The position numbers and the translations under genes are program-made. This document shows, one piece after another, positions 8,260 to 15,199 of a stretch of 20,853 nucleotides of DNA (positions are counted from its first letter, which is position 1; the number at the start of each line of letters is the position of its first letter). The notes under the pieces were generated by a model. The model was given only the letters and a program-made list of their open reading frames with translations. It ran no database searches and was not told the DNA's origin. Origin of the DNA: an uncultured Candidatus Saccharibacteria bacterium (GTDB lineage Bacteria > Patescibacteriota > Saccharimonadia > Saccharimonadales > Saccharimonadaceae); assembly GCA_946997535.1 (NCBI GenBank), contig CAMPVQ010000009.1, forward strand, positions 1 through 20,853. The letters run 5' to 3'.

Positions 8260-8885
8260 CTAATTCCTTCTTGCTATCAAGCGCCCGATTAGATTCATCT
8301 CATCGTCGCTCATTACCCTATTGTTAGACTGCTGTGTCGCATCTTTTTCGGCTAACAGTGGTTGCTTTGGGTATTTGTTCGGCTGGTGGAATGCTTTCGC
8401 AATATAGCTGCCCAATATATGATTGAGCGCGTCAGCATTTCTTGCCTCATCTTGTGTTCGGCGCCGGTAGCCTTCTAGAGCATGCTTGAATTGCCCAAGC
8501 GTTAACTGCCAGTAGTCAGCTATCGGCAAACCGATTTGGAAGGCTACTATTTCTTGCTCTCGCCAGTAGCTGGTGAAGTTTCTGGCTTCTTCTTCGTGTG
8601 AGCTGCCTCGTCTAGTTTCTTCAGACTGGCCTTCCGGTTCTGAAGCACCTTCTTTAAAAAACCAGACTCAGACATTGCGTCAAGGATTTTTGGCGCAGCT
8701 TCATCAACGCCGTATTTATCCAAATAATCGCCAGCCTCTTCTTCAGTCAAACCGCCCGCCTGCAACAAAAACAACAGGGTCAAAACAGATGGTGTATCTT
8801 GCAGCTCCGCCATTGCGTTAAAAAAGCTACAGCCAGCTGCCTTCTCTGCCTTAGCTACATTGATTGCCTTGTAATTGAGTTCCAT
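8260..8885 (-). CDS. Tail assembly chaperone, frameshifted long form (G-T type)
   Basis: This product starts with the short chaperone (ATG at 8885) and moves to the -1 frame at the slippery heptamer 8655-8661. It then continues for 132 codons to the TAG at 8260-8262, giving about 208 residues. The -1 frame opens just before the slippery site, after a TGA two codons upstream of it, and stays open through the whole overlap. The extension contains an acidic linker (EGQSEETRRGSSHEEEA), then YWREQEIVAFQIGLPIADYW and a basic helix (LEGYRRRTQDEA), typical of the T part in siphophages. Together with the short form it guides tape measure and tail tube assembly. The stop is one base from the tape measure start. 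A TTG at 8529 could be taken as an independent start but has no ribosome site. Confidence 0.85.
8547..8885 (-). CDS. Tail assembly chaperone, short form (G type)
   Basis: This 112-residue, largely helical acidic protein is encoded between the tail tube and the tape measure, the usual place of the tail chaperone. It starts MELNYKAINVAKAEKAAGCSFFNAM and contains LTEEEAGDYLDKYG. I chose the ATG at 8885 because GGAGGG sits 6 bases before it. The TTG at 8897 overlaps that ribosome site. Residues 76-77 (Phe-Leu) are the slippery codons. Ribosomes that do not slip read a short Lys-rich tail and stop at the TAG at 8547-8549. Confidence 0.85.
   Translation of the reverse strand: MELNYKAINVAKAEKAAGCSFFNAMAELQDTPSVLTLLFLLQAGGLTEEEAGDYLDKYGVDEAAPKILDAMSESGFLKKVLQNRKASLKKLDEAAHTKKKPETSPATGESKK
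8655..8661 (-). other. -1 ribosomal frameshift site, U UUU UUA
   Basis: On the minus strand the heptamer is TTTTTTA, in phase X XXY YYZ with zero-frame codons TTT TTA (Phe76-Leu77). The same heptamer drives -1 slippage in HIV-1 gag-pol. The -1 frame has a stop (TGA) two codons upstream and none downstream until 8262. A weak CTTC/GAAG stem can be drawn shortly downstream. I see no convincing pseudoknot. Confidence 0.85.
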
Positions 8886-8944
8886 ATTACCCTCCAAATA
8901 TCATGAGGGCGATTCAGCGCTCGCCCTCTTGGCGCTTTTGGTAT

Positions 8945-9379
8945 TTACTGAGTGTTGCTCTTGCCTTCAGTAAACTTCGGCTTGCCAGATAGCTTCAATG
9001 TAAAGCCAAAGGTGTACAAGCCATCAGTGGTAGCCTCGCCGAACTTAAAGGTTGAAATGTAACCGTTAAGGTCAAGCGTGTCACCGTTTGGATAGCAAAC
9101 CACAAAGTCGCGATTCTTGCGGCTGGTAAACACTTTGTCTAGTGCTGTCACTTGCCCCTTAGTCTTAACGTTGCCTTCAAAGTCAACCGTACCGCTATCC
9201 ATAGCGCCAGCAATGTACTCCTTAGCACCATTTGGGCTGTCTAGCGTAGTTACATCGATTTCTTCAATCTCGGTTGATTGCTCACCGATACTGGTCAAGT
9301 TTGCAACCACCATATCCTTGTCTTCACCGGCAATCTTCTTCATAGTAAAAGTTGTGCCGATTGTTTGGATACCTGCCAT
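8945..9379 (-). CDS. Major tail tube protein
   Basis: This 144-residue beta-rich protein lies between the tail terminator and the tail chaperones. Its pattern is that of siphophage tube proteins: an N-terminal GIQTIGTTFTMKK strand, an EEIDVTTLDSPNGAKEYIAGAMDSGTV stretch (the D-x-T-x-x-D-S loop before a G-x-x-D-x-G turn is common in the family), and a C-terminal GLYTFGFTLKLSGKP strand pair. I chose the ATG at 9379 because a strong GGAGGAGG site lies just before it. The frame is also open further upstream, but an earlier start would overlap the previous gene without a ribosome site. It forms the hexameric rings stacked along the tape measure. Confidence 0.85.
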   Translation of the reverse strand: MAGIQTIGTTFTMKKIAGEDKDMVVANLTSIGEQSTEIEEIDVTTLDSPNGAKEYIAGAMDSGTVDFEGNVKTKGQVTALDKVFTSRKNRDFVVCYPNGDTLDLNGYISTFKFGEATTDGLYTFGFTLKLSGKPKFTEGKSNTQ

Positions 9380-9392
9380 TTTTCCTCCTCCA

Positions 9393-9731
9393 TTAACGCA
9401 CGCTATCAAATGTAGCGTTCACGTGATACAACGCTCCTTTAGGCGCTGGTACGTCTAAAGATGCCTCTAGCCGATAGTTAATCTCCCGCATTTTGGCCTC
9501 GACTTTAGCCAAAACGTCGCTCGCCGTCACACTATCCTCAGTAAAAATATCCACTGTTATTCTAATGTCTTGACGAGTTATCTCGTTGTCCAGACTATAA
9601 TTAGCCGCATTATTAGCAACCCGATAGGTCACCGCCGGCACTTCGTTAAATACGTTCTGCGAGCTTTGGCTCACTGCAACGCCCTTCAGTTCTGCTAGCT
9701 TCTGGTATACCTCACGCTTTGGGTTATACAT
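9393..9731 (-). CDS. Tail terminator / tail completion protein (gp17/gpU-like)
   Basis: The 112-residue protein has a layout of helix, strand, then ITVDIFTEDSVTASDVLAKVEAKMREINYRLEAS, as in tail-completion proteins of the DUF3168/gp17 kind. There the D-I-F or D-I-W strand is followed by a long helix. It would cap the tail tube and join it to the head. Its place directly before the tail tube gene fits. The ATG at 9731 follows AAAGGGGAAG. The protein is too short to confirm the exact family by eye. Confidence 0.65.
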   Translation of the reverse strand: MYNPKREVYQKLAELKGVAVSQSSQNVFNEVPAVTYRVANNAANYSLDNEITRQDIRITVDIFTEDSVTASDVLAKVEAKMREINYRLEASLDVPAPKGALYHVNATFDSVR

Positions 9732-9732
9732 C

Positions 9733-10197
9733 TTACTTCCCCTTTGTTGCCTCTGTTAGTAACTGCTTAATAGTCCGTTTATTCTCGTTGAAGGCACGGC
9801 CTAAAAACGGTCTGGCTGGTTGGCTTACACCAATATGCCAAACGCCTTCGCTATCCTTGTAGTGCCAAGCCTTTTTCGGTGAATAGCTCAGTGGCTTATC
9901 TGTTTTGTACGGATAACTGCCAACAGCTAAAGCGCCAGTGCCAAACTCCACGTATGCTGCGTATTCTACCCCTGTAAATACACGGCCTACTGTCTTGCCG
10001 TTGTCATCATCAACCCTCGACCTAATACTAGCACGCAATGTGCCAGTGTCTACTGGGCAGAGCGGCTTAGCACTAGCTTCCACTAATGCTGTAGCCTGCT
10101 GTATTGCACGCTTAACTTTCTGATGGGTTGATTCTGGTATTGCGGTCAACTTGCCTGTTAGCCGTTTGACACCTGCAATTTCCACCGATAGATTCAT
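9733..10197 (-). CDS. HK97 gp10-like head-tail protein
   Basis: The 154-residue protein carries the hallmark motifs of the HK97 gp10-like family: LCPVDTGTLRASI (46-58), VEYAAYVEFGTG (77-88) and a final ARPFLGRAF (128-136). Members are small minor proteins at the head-tail junction or the tail completion step. The start overlaps the previous stop as ATGA, so the two genes are translationally coupled. The following gene starts two bases after this stop. Confidence 0.85.
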   Translation of the reverse strand: MNLSVEIAGVKRLTGKLTAIPESTHQKVKRAIQQATALVEASAKPLCPVDTGTLRASIRSRVDDDNGKTVGRVFTGVEYAAYVEFGTGALAVGSYPYKTDKPLSYSPKKAWHYKDSEGVWHIGVSQPARPFLGRAFNENKRTIKQLLTEATKGK

Positions 10198-10526
10198 AAC
10201 TTGCCTACTACAGTTAAATGTGAGTCAGCTGGTATTACATCGAATACTTTGTATTGCTTACCGTCATATGTTAGCGTATCGTTTAGCGATACTTTCGTTG
10301 TTGGGCTGCAAGTCACTGCTATCGCGATTGATTCGGTCAAGCCTAGTTCAGTCTGCAGCTGCCCTAAGTCGTTAAAACGTACATTACCCATGTATTGCCG
10401 TTTAACGCCTGCTACGGGCTTAATCCCGCCTTCTGCGTCCATTTCTACCGTGTCGGTTGATACAGTAAAAGACTTGTCGTAAAAGGCTGTCTTGATTGCG
10501 CTGCTGGCACTAGTCGGCCACAACAT
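10194..10526 (-). CDS. Head closure / head-tail joining protein
   Basis: The 110-residue, beta-strand-rich protein is encoded between the connector and the gp10-like protein, the slot of the head closure (gp16/stopper-like) protein. The strand series VSLNDTLTYDGKQYKVFDVIPADSHLTVVGKL at the C-terminus resembles the SH3-like barrel of this family, where a 'G-x-x-Y-x-V' segment is typical. The ATG at 10526 has GGAG upstream and overlaps the connector gene by 17 bases. The function rests on both position and fold pattern. Confidence 0.65.
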   Translation of the reverse strand: MLWPTSASSAIKTAFYDKSFTVSTDTVEMDAEGGIKPVAGVKRQYMGNVRFNDLGQLQTELGLTESIAIAVTCSPTTKVSLNDTLTYDGKQYKVFDVIPADSHLTVVGKL

Positions 10527-10893
10527 TGATTCTCCTATATCGCTTCAACAACTGTTCAAAGCCAGTAAATAGCTCTTGGTCGGTAGCAGAAGTCAAATAC
10601 CGCTGCACTTCGCTGCTATAACTGACACTTTGACCATTATCGCTAACTGAGCTAATAGCCATAGTCGGTGCACCACTGGTTGACTCAGTGCGTGATTGGT
10701 TGAAAACACCAGATGCAATGCGGGCGATAACGTGTTCTAGTCTGCTGTCAATTTTCGTGTCGTTTAGATAAAGCATTACTCTATCCGCCACCTCACTTAG
10801 TACGGTGTCCAATAACGCCTCGTCTTCACTTGCCACTGTTTTATTGATTGCTTTTATGTAGTTTTTTATCCTTGCTCGCTGGTCTTCTGGCAT
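10510..10893 (-). CDS. Head-tail connector (gp15/gp6-like adaptor)
   Basis: The 127-residue, mostly helical protein directly follows the major capsid gene. It contains DTVLSEVADRVMLYLND, then RLEHVIARIASGVFN and YSSEVQRYL, as in the adaptor proteins that bind below the portal. The ATG at 10893 stands 6 bases after AGGAGAGG. A TTG at 10899 is in frame but too close to that site. The C-terminal RYRRINVVAD tail fits the family's end, which usually docks on the next protein. Confidence 0.7.
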   Translation of the reverse strand: MPEDQRARIKNYIKAINKTVASEDEALLDTVLSEVADRVMLYLNDTKIDSRLEHVIARIASGVFNQSRTESTSGAPTMAISSVSDNGQSVSYSSEVQRYLTSATDQELFTGFEQLLKRYRRINVVAD

Positions 10894-10910
10894 TTTCAAC
10901 CTCTCCTAGA

Positions 10911-11771
10911 CTATCTACTAACCTTATCATCCGTAGCAGCCTTAGCTGGTAACTTGTCTAACTTGGCAATCAAGTCAGGAGTTACAGCCTTTGTGCCATA
11001 GTGATAGAAAAGCTCTACAGCATGAGCGTCAGATAAATTAATCTTCTCATCGCTATATTCGCTAACTAACACTGGTTGTGCAATAGCGCCGTCAACCATA
11101 GCAATAACAGCAGAGGTCTGACGTATATTTGAGAATACTCGAGCACCGTGGAACACTTCAATTTCAGCTTCGCCAGAGTCGGCAGTTGGGTTTGATACCT
11201 TGTCGATATGATTGCGGAGCTTGCCGTAAACGCTTGGTGATAGCGTCACTACAATCTGATCGCGGTCAACACCGTTTACGTATTCGTTCTGAGTAGTTTC
11301 AACGTCTTGAATTAGCGCCTCGACAATGTCCTCAATGTTAGTTTCGCTGGTGGTTACAGTATGCGCTGCGGTTTCAGCAATCTTAAAGAAGTCAGTATCA
11401 AGAGCGGCAGTCATTGAGCTGATATGGTTGCCAACACGGCGAGCTACAATGTCAGGAATACCAAAGAGGTTAATATCCTTAGCCTCGATTTCCTCGATAA
11501 TCTCACGGTCAGTGTCAACGTTGATGACTACTTTACCCTTATCATTTAATGCAGCACCCTTACCGCCTGCACGAGCCGTACCGTAAGCGGCTGAAGTTGC
11601 GTTTACAAAGCGTGGTACTACAATAGAACCACTAGTTGGGTCGCCAGAGTATACCTTGCTCTTAATTTGTGCTGAAACAGCCTTCTTAAAGACGCCCTCC
11701 AAAAGCTCTTGCTGTAACACAGCAAGTTCATCCTTGGAGTCGCCATTCTTAATGCCTAATGCATTTGCCAT
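10911..11771 (-). CDS. Major capsid protein (HK97 fold)
   Basis: This 286-residue protein follows a scaffold gene and a strong AAGGAG site. Features of the HK97 fold are visible: an N-terminal arm up to about residue 45, a VPRFVNATSAAYGTA strand and turn, a KVVINVDTDREIIEEIEAKD E-loop-like segment, a long central helix with RRVGNHISSMTAALDTDFFK (A-domain spine helix), and late strands with GARVFSNIRQT and HAVELFYHYGTKAV. There is no protease gene upstream and the N-terminal arm is short, which fits a capsid built on a separate scaffold rather than a cleaved delta domain. Confidence 0.9.
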   Translation of the reverse strand: MANALGIKNGDSKDELAVLQQELLEGVFKKAVSAQIKSKVYSGDPTSGSIVVPRFVNATSAAYGTARAGGKGAALNDKGKVVINVDTDREIIEEIEAKDINLFGIPDIVARRVGNHISSMTAALDTDFFKIAETAAHTVTTSETNIEDIVEALIQDVETTQNEYVNGVDRDQIVVTLSPSVYGKLRNHIDKVSNPTADSGEAEIEVFHGARVFSNIRQTSAVIAMVDGAIAQPVLVSEYSDEKINLSDAHAVELFYHYGTKAVTPDLIAKLDKLPAKAATDDKVSR

Positions 11772-11789
11772 TTTAATTCTCCTTATGAA

Positions 11790-12350
11790 TTATAAAGAAG
11801 CTAAGCCGTTGTTGCGGTAGAACTTGCCACCTTTACGGCTAGCGTTATCGTCTGCTTTACCAGACCCGTCACCGTAGTCGGTCGGGGTTTTACCCGCTAG
11901 CTTGGCTTCTACGCTTTTTGCTACTGCTTCGTTAAATGCCTTATTGAGCCGCTGGATATTCTCCTGCATTTTATCTCGGTCTAAGTCAACTACGAAGTCT
12001 GCCAACTTGGTGTCGATGTTAAGTTCTGCTAGCTTCTCTACGGCGTCTGTGCGGTTCTCACGGAGCGTAATGCTCTGTTCACGAGCTGCCAGTTCGTCGT
12101 CTTTAGCTTTGCGTTCCTCGGCGAACCTTTCCTCCTCGGTCATACGTGCTTTCTTATCGTGCTCAGCGATTGCAGCAGCAATAGCAGCCCTAGTCGCCTC
12201 GTCGGTTTTAGCTCGCTCCCTCGTCAGGCGCTTGCCAATTAAAGCATCGACCTCGTCTTGAGAGAAGGTCTTTTGAGTAGTAGTCGCTTTTACCTCTGTT
12301 GATTCAACTTGACTAGAGTTGTCAGAGTCTTGATTTGTAGCTTCCGCCAT
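11790..12350 (-). CDS. Capsid scaffold protein (DUF4355-like)
   Basis: The 186-residue protein directly precedes the capsid gene. The N-terminus is acidic and Ser/Gln/Thr-rich and is followed by FSQDEVDALIGKRLTRERAK, the signature of DUF4355-type scaffolds. A long charged coiled coil (about 50-100, MTEEERFAEERKAKDDELAAREQ) and a C-terminal basic piece (ASRKGGKFYRNNGL) that would touch the capsid complete the picture. GGAGG precedes the ATG. It has its own promoter candidate at 12427-12435, so scaffold and capsid may be boosted over the upstream genes. Confidence 0.85.
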   Translation of the reverse strand: MAEATNQDSDNSSQVESTEVKATTTQKTFSQDEVDALIGKRLTRERAKTDEATRAAIAAAIAEHDKKARMTEEERFAEERKAKDDELAAREQSITLRENRTDAVEKLAELNIDTKLADFVVDLDRDKMQENIQRLNKAFNEAVAKSVEAKLAGKTPTDYGDGSGKADDNASRKGGKFYRNNGLASL

Positions 12351-12426
12351 AAATCCTCCACGTTTTACGCCCGTCGGCTAGGTTAAAAACGCAAGAAAGC
12401 TTTGACACTCCTCGCTGTTACTATTT

Positions 12427-12435
12427 AGTATACCA
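12427..12435 (-). promoter_or_regulatory. Internal extended -10 promoter before scaffold and capsid
   Basis: On the minus strand this reads TGGTATACT, the same TGG-TATA-x-T form as the promoter at 3970-3978, 77 bases before the scaffold ATG. No good -35 is visible. It lies in the only sizeable gap (136 bases) within the head operon, just after the immunity-like gene. Confidence 0.5.
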
Positions 12436-12486
12436 CATATGCTTACGACAACCTAATAATGTAAGCTGCTTATATTGTTTGGCTAT

Positions 12487-12816
12487 TTAGTCGTTGAAGT
12501 GTATCGTGCCAACGCCGTTCTCATCAACTATCGGCGGTTCAGTGCCATTACGGCGCTTAAAGAAGTCCGCCCAGTATGGGTTCTCTTTATCAAATAATGC
12601 CTTTTGCTCTGGCGTAAACTTCCATGGATAATCGCTCCATAAGTCAAGCATATTATGGCGGTCGAAGGAAATTATGAGCTCGCCCAACATTAAATCACCA
12701 TCATCAAATCCGGATGTGTAAGACACATAGTGGTCTACCCAATATATCTTGTCTCTTTTATTCCTCTTCTCAAAAATGTATATGTCGTGGCCTCGTCTAA
12801 TGCTATTTGGTGGCAC
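12487..12816 (-). CDS. Small acidic protein, possible immunity protein for the MuF toxin
   Basis: The 109-residue protein contains DKIYWVDHYVSYTSGFDDGD, an LIISFDRHNMLDLWSDYPW stretch and TPEQKALFDKENPYWADFF. From memory the last segment recurs in small bacterial proteins of unknown function. The start is GTG at 12816, inside the last codons of the MuF gene (14-base overlap), with AAAGGG in front, so the two are translationally coupled. It is followed by a gap with a promoter, so it pairs with MuF rather than with scaffold. It is not a member of any known phage head family that I recognise. The immunity role is inferred from its place behind a toxin-like C-terminal domain and its acidic nature. 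Confidence 0.7.
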   Translation of the reverse strand: MPPNSIRRGHDIYIFEKRNKRDKIYWVDHYVSYTSGFDDGDLMLGELIISFDRHNMLDLWSDYPWKFTPEQKALFDKENPYWADFFKRRNGTEPPIVDENGVGTIHFND

Positions 12817-15199
12817 CGCTTTTCCCTTTCATTTGTGAATATTTCTTAGTATTAATATACCCCATATACTCACGAAATGTAATACTATCTGAGAAATTAT
12901 CTAGTGGCACCAAATAACTATCACGCCCCACGCCATTATAAAATCCCATATAGCTTTTACAGTAGAATCTGTTTTTCAGTCTTTCGAGCGTTAATTTCCT
13001 ATAGCCATTAGAATATGGCGATTGTAATTCTAGATACTGCCAGCCGTATTTACTACTATTCCGCACTATAGAAGCGTGCCTACCAGTCATCAGTATGTAT
13101 TCTTTATCCTTATCCTCGTTTACGCGCTTTAATAGCCGCTTCACCGCCGTGAAATCGTTTCTGTTTGTCTCTTTAAGAGGTGTTACTCCCAATGAATCCA
13201 GCATACGGATTTCATTTAATTTACGAGCAAAGCATCTAGTCGATATTCCACCCCTATAATCCAACACGTCCAGCCCTAGCTTGTTAGCAACGTATGCTAG
13301 TGCTACACTTGCACAAGAGCCTGGAACAGTCTTATCACCACCAGCTATCTTATGTACTATCTCATTAGAGGTCAAAGATTTCTCCAACTCACAAACCGGA
13401 TTGTAATCTATATGGTGCCTAGATTTACTGTAGTATAATTCCTTTAGAGAGTCCAAAATTGGCGTCCCACCTTGTGGCTCAAGCGGCGTAATGCCATAAT
13501 TCACGATTGGTTTGCCGTTCTCGTCAACCACTGGGATATGCTTTGTGTTTTTAACCTTTACTACTACATCCTCAGGCGGTTCAGGCTCTAGGTCTACCCA
13601 CTTGCGCCACTCGTCATAGGTCATGTTGTCGCAATACTCCGTCTTGTCTGTATCTGGGTCACGAAAAGCGCGGGCATTCGCTAGCGCGTCCAAGTCTTTA
13701 CCAAGATATGGCGCTATCGTACTACGGCAATTCGGGTGCAACGGTGGAATATTTACCCCAACCGCACCTTTATCTACCTCTATTATTTTACCGTCCATAT
13801 GAGCACATATCTCACTGGTACGGCTGTCCAATGTGGCAATAAACTTATACTTGTCTATCCCCATTGCCTTATACGAGTCACTAGCTGCTTGGTTATAAAA
13901 ATGGTTGGTCTCTGTACGGATTAAGCGCTCGGCATAGTATCTAGAGACACCAAAGCGGTCGCGGAAGTCTTTGGCTGTCTTGCTGATTGACTGGCCAGTA
14001 GCTATGGCGCTAGCTAGTTTAGTACTTAACTGCTTGGCTAATAGGTCTGAGTTAGTCCAAATGCGCTCAGAGTAGCTCTTGCCACTGAACTTCTCGCTCA
14101 GTACTGCATTAATAGCATCCGTATCCAGTGTCGTAAAGGCCGGCATAAGCCCAGTGCCGGTTGCTATGTTGTATGCTGTTTTGTAGTAGGCGTCTTCATA
14201 GGTCTTAGCACTAGAGGCGGTCACTATACCCGTCTGGTCTAGCCCAGCCTTATGTGCAGCATACCAGAGTTGGGCATCTAGTAGCTGTAATCTAGTTACT
14301 CTACCACTGTACTCTGGCGGCAAACTATTTTGAAGATTAGCCTCAATTAGCTTACGCCGAAAGTCTGCCATCGTCTTGGCGTTCACTACTTGTCTAAGCT
14401 TGGCGCGGTCAAAGCCTGCTTGCTTACTCCAACAGTCCTCGTATAGCTGCTTTAACTCTACAAGGCAAGTCTTCTGCGCATCAGCATAGACTCGACTCAC
14501 ACGCTTGCGGTAAGCATCTGCTGCCTTCTCACTCTCAAGATAGGTGTGCTCCACGCGGCGCTGCCAGTAAGCATTAGTGCGCTTACGGGGCTTAAGTGGG
14601 GCAGATAACTCAGTAGCGCCATCTTTGTTAGAAAATAGTTCATTTCGGGGCTTGACTTTCTGCCCGGGGTTTGGTAGTATAGAAACATAGGACGATTCAT
14701 GGTCGCGAGCACCTGTAGTTTGCGGTGGATGAATCGTCTTTTTTGTATTATATGCCACAAGGTTGTTTTCTATTACCAACGCAAATGATGGAATATCGTA
14801 TTTGTGTGCTATACGTGCAGTATCGTGCCGTATGCTTGCCGCATCCAACAATGATGCACTAGCATCAATCAAAACTATACCCGTGTCATCTATCTGGCTA
14901 TACGCCTTCTTTAACTGGTGGTCTATAGACGACAGCGTAGTAACGCCTTTTATCTCAACCTTAACACCGTCAATTAACAAGTCTGGCGAGTGTTTACCGC
15001 TTGGTGAATCCACCTCTGGCACCCAATAGATTTCTTTGGCCTCTTGGTACTTCAGAAATGTACGGAGAGTGCGCATCTCACTGTCGCTTAAGCCGCTATA
15101 GCGCAGCTTCCATGTATCGTTATAGTCATCACCATACACCTGCTTGCGCAGGTGCTTTGGCAATGGCTGAATGTTATCGATGTCCAGCTTCTTACTCAT
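12803..15199 (-). CDS. MuF minor head protein with N-terminal nuclease-like and C-terminal papain-like domains
   Basis: The 798-residue protein has three parts. (1) Residues about 20-150 resemble CdiA-type tRNA nuclease or PD-(D/E)xK-like domains: SPDLLIDGVKVEIKG with D73, E82 and K84, then HQLKKAYSQ (Gln95) and a GIVLIDAS strand. (2) Residues about 210-500 are the minor head part, ending in the MuF core: LIRTETNHFYNQA, LDSRTSEICAHMDGK and IPPLHPNCRSTIAPYL. (3) Residues about 600-770 resemble papain-fold toxins: GSCASVALAYVANKLGLDV with Cys629, GRHASIV with His708, YLELQSPY with Glu724/Gln726. MuF proteins ride in the head and can enter the cell with the DNA; MuF fusions are a known class of phage polymorphic toxins. 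The ATG at 15199 abuts the portal stop. Plain MuF proteins are usually 250-500 residues. Toxin activity is inferred. Confidence 0.85.
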   Translation of the reverse strand: MSKKLDIDNIQPLPKHLRKQVYGDDYNDTWKLRYSGLSDSEMRTLRTFLKYQEAKEIYWVPEVDSPSGKHSPDLLIDGVKVEIKGVTTLSSIDHQLKKAYSQIDDTGIVLIDASASLLDAASIRHDTARIAHKYDIPSFALVIENNLVAYNTKKTIHPPQTTGARDHESSYVSILPNPGQKVKPRNELFSNKDGATELSAPLKPRKRTNAYWQRRVEHTYLESEKAADAYRKRVSRVYADAQKTCLVELKQLYEDCWSKQAGFDRAKLRQVVNAKTMADFRRKLIEANLQNSLPPEYSGRVTRLQLLDAQLWYAAHKAGLDQTGIVTASSAKTYEDAYYKTAYNIATGTGLMPAFTTLDTDAINAVLSEKFSGKSYSERIWTNSDLLAKQLSTKLASAIATGQSISKTAKDFRDRFGVSRYYAERLIRTETNHFYNQAASDSYKAMGIDKYKFIATLDSRTSEICAHMDGKIIEVDKGAVGVNIPPLHPNCRSTIAPYLGKDLDALANARAFRDPDTDKTEYCDNMTYDEWRKWVDLEPEPPEDVVVKVKNTKHIPVVDENGKPIVNYGITPLEPQGGTPILDSLKELYYSKSRHHIDYNPVCELEKSLTSNEIVHKIAGGDKTVPGSCASVALAYVANKLGLDVLDYRGGISTRCFARKLNEIRMLDSLGVTPLKETNRNDFTAVKRLLKRVNEDKDKEYILMTGRHASIVRNSSKYGWQYLELQSPYSNGYRKLTLERLKNRFYCKSYMGFYNGVGRDSYLVPLDNFSDSITFREYMGYINTKKYSQMKGKSGATK

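Noticed and set aside
8260..8529. Independent 89-aa gene starting with TTG at 8529
   Set aside because: No ribosome site is present, and the frame is open upstream to the slippery heptamer with typical T-domain sequence, so it is the frameshifted part of the chaperone.
8550..8556. CAAGAAA near the end of the short chaperone as the slippery site
   Set aside because: It does not fit X XXY YYZ, and the in-phase TTTTTTA at 8655-8661 at the opening of the -1 frame explains the data better.
8945..9409. Longer tail tube protein starting at 9409
   Set aside because: The extra ten residues overlap the previous gene, while GGAGGAGG stands right before the ATG at 9379.
12351..12426. Terminator between the immunity-like gene and scaffold
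   Set aside because: A CGTTTT/AAAACG pairing can be drawn across the scaffold leader but has a long loop and no U-tract on the minus strand.
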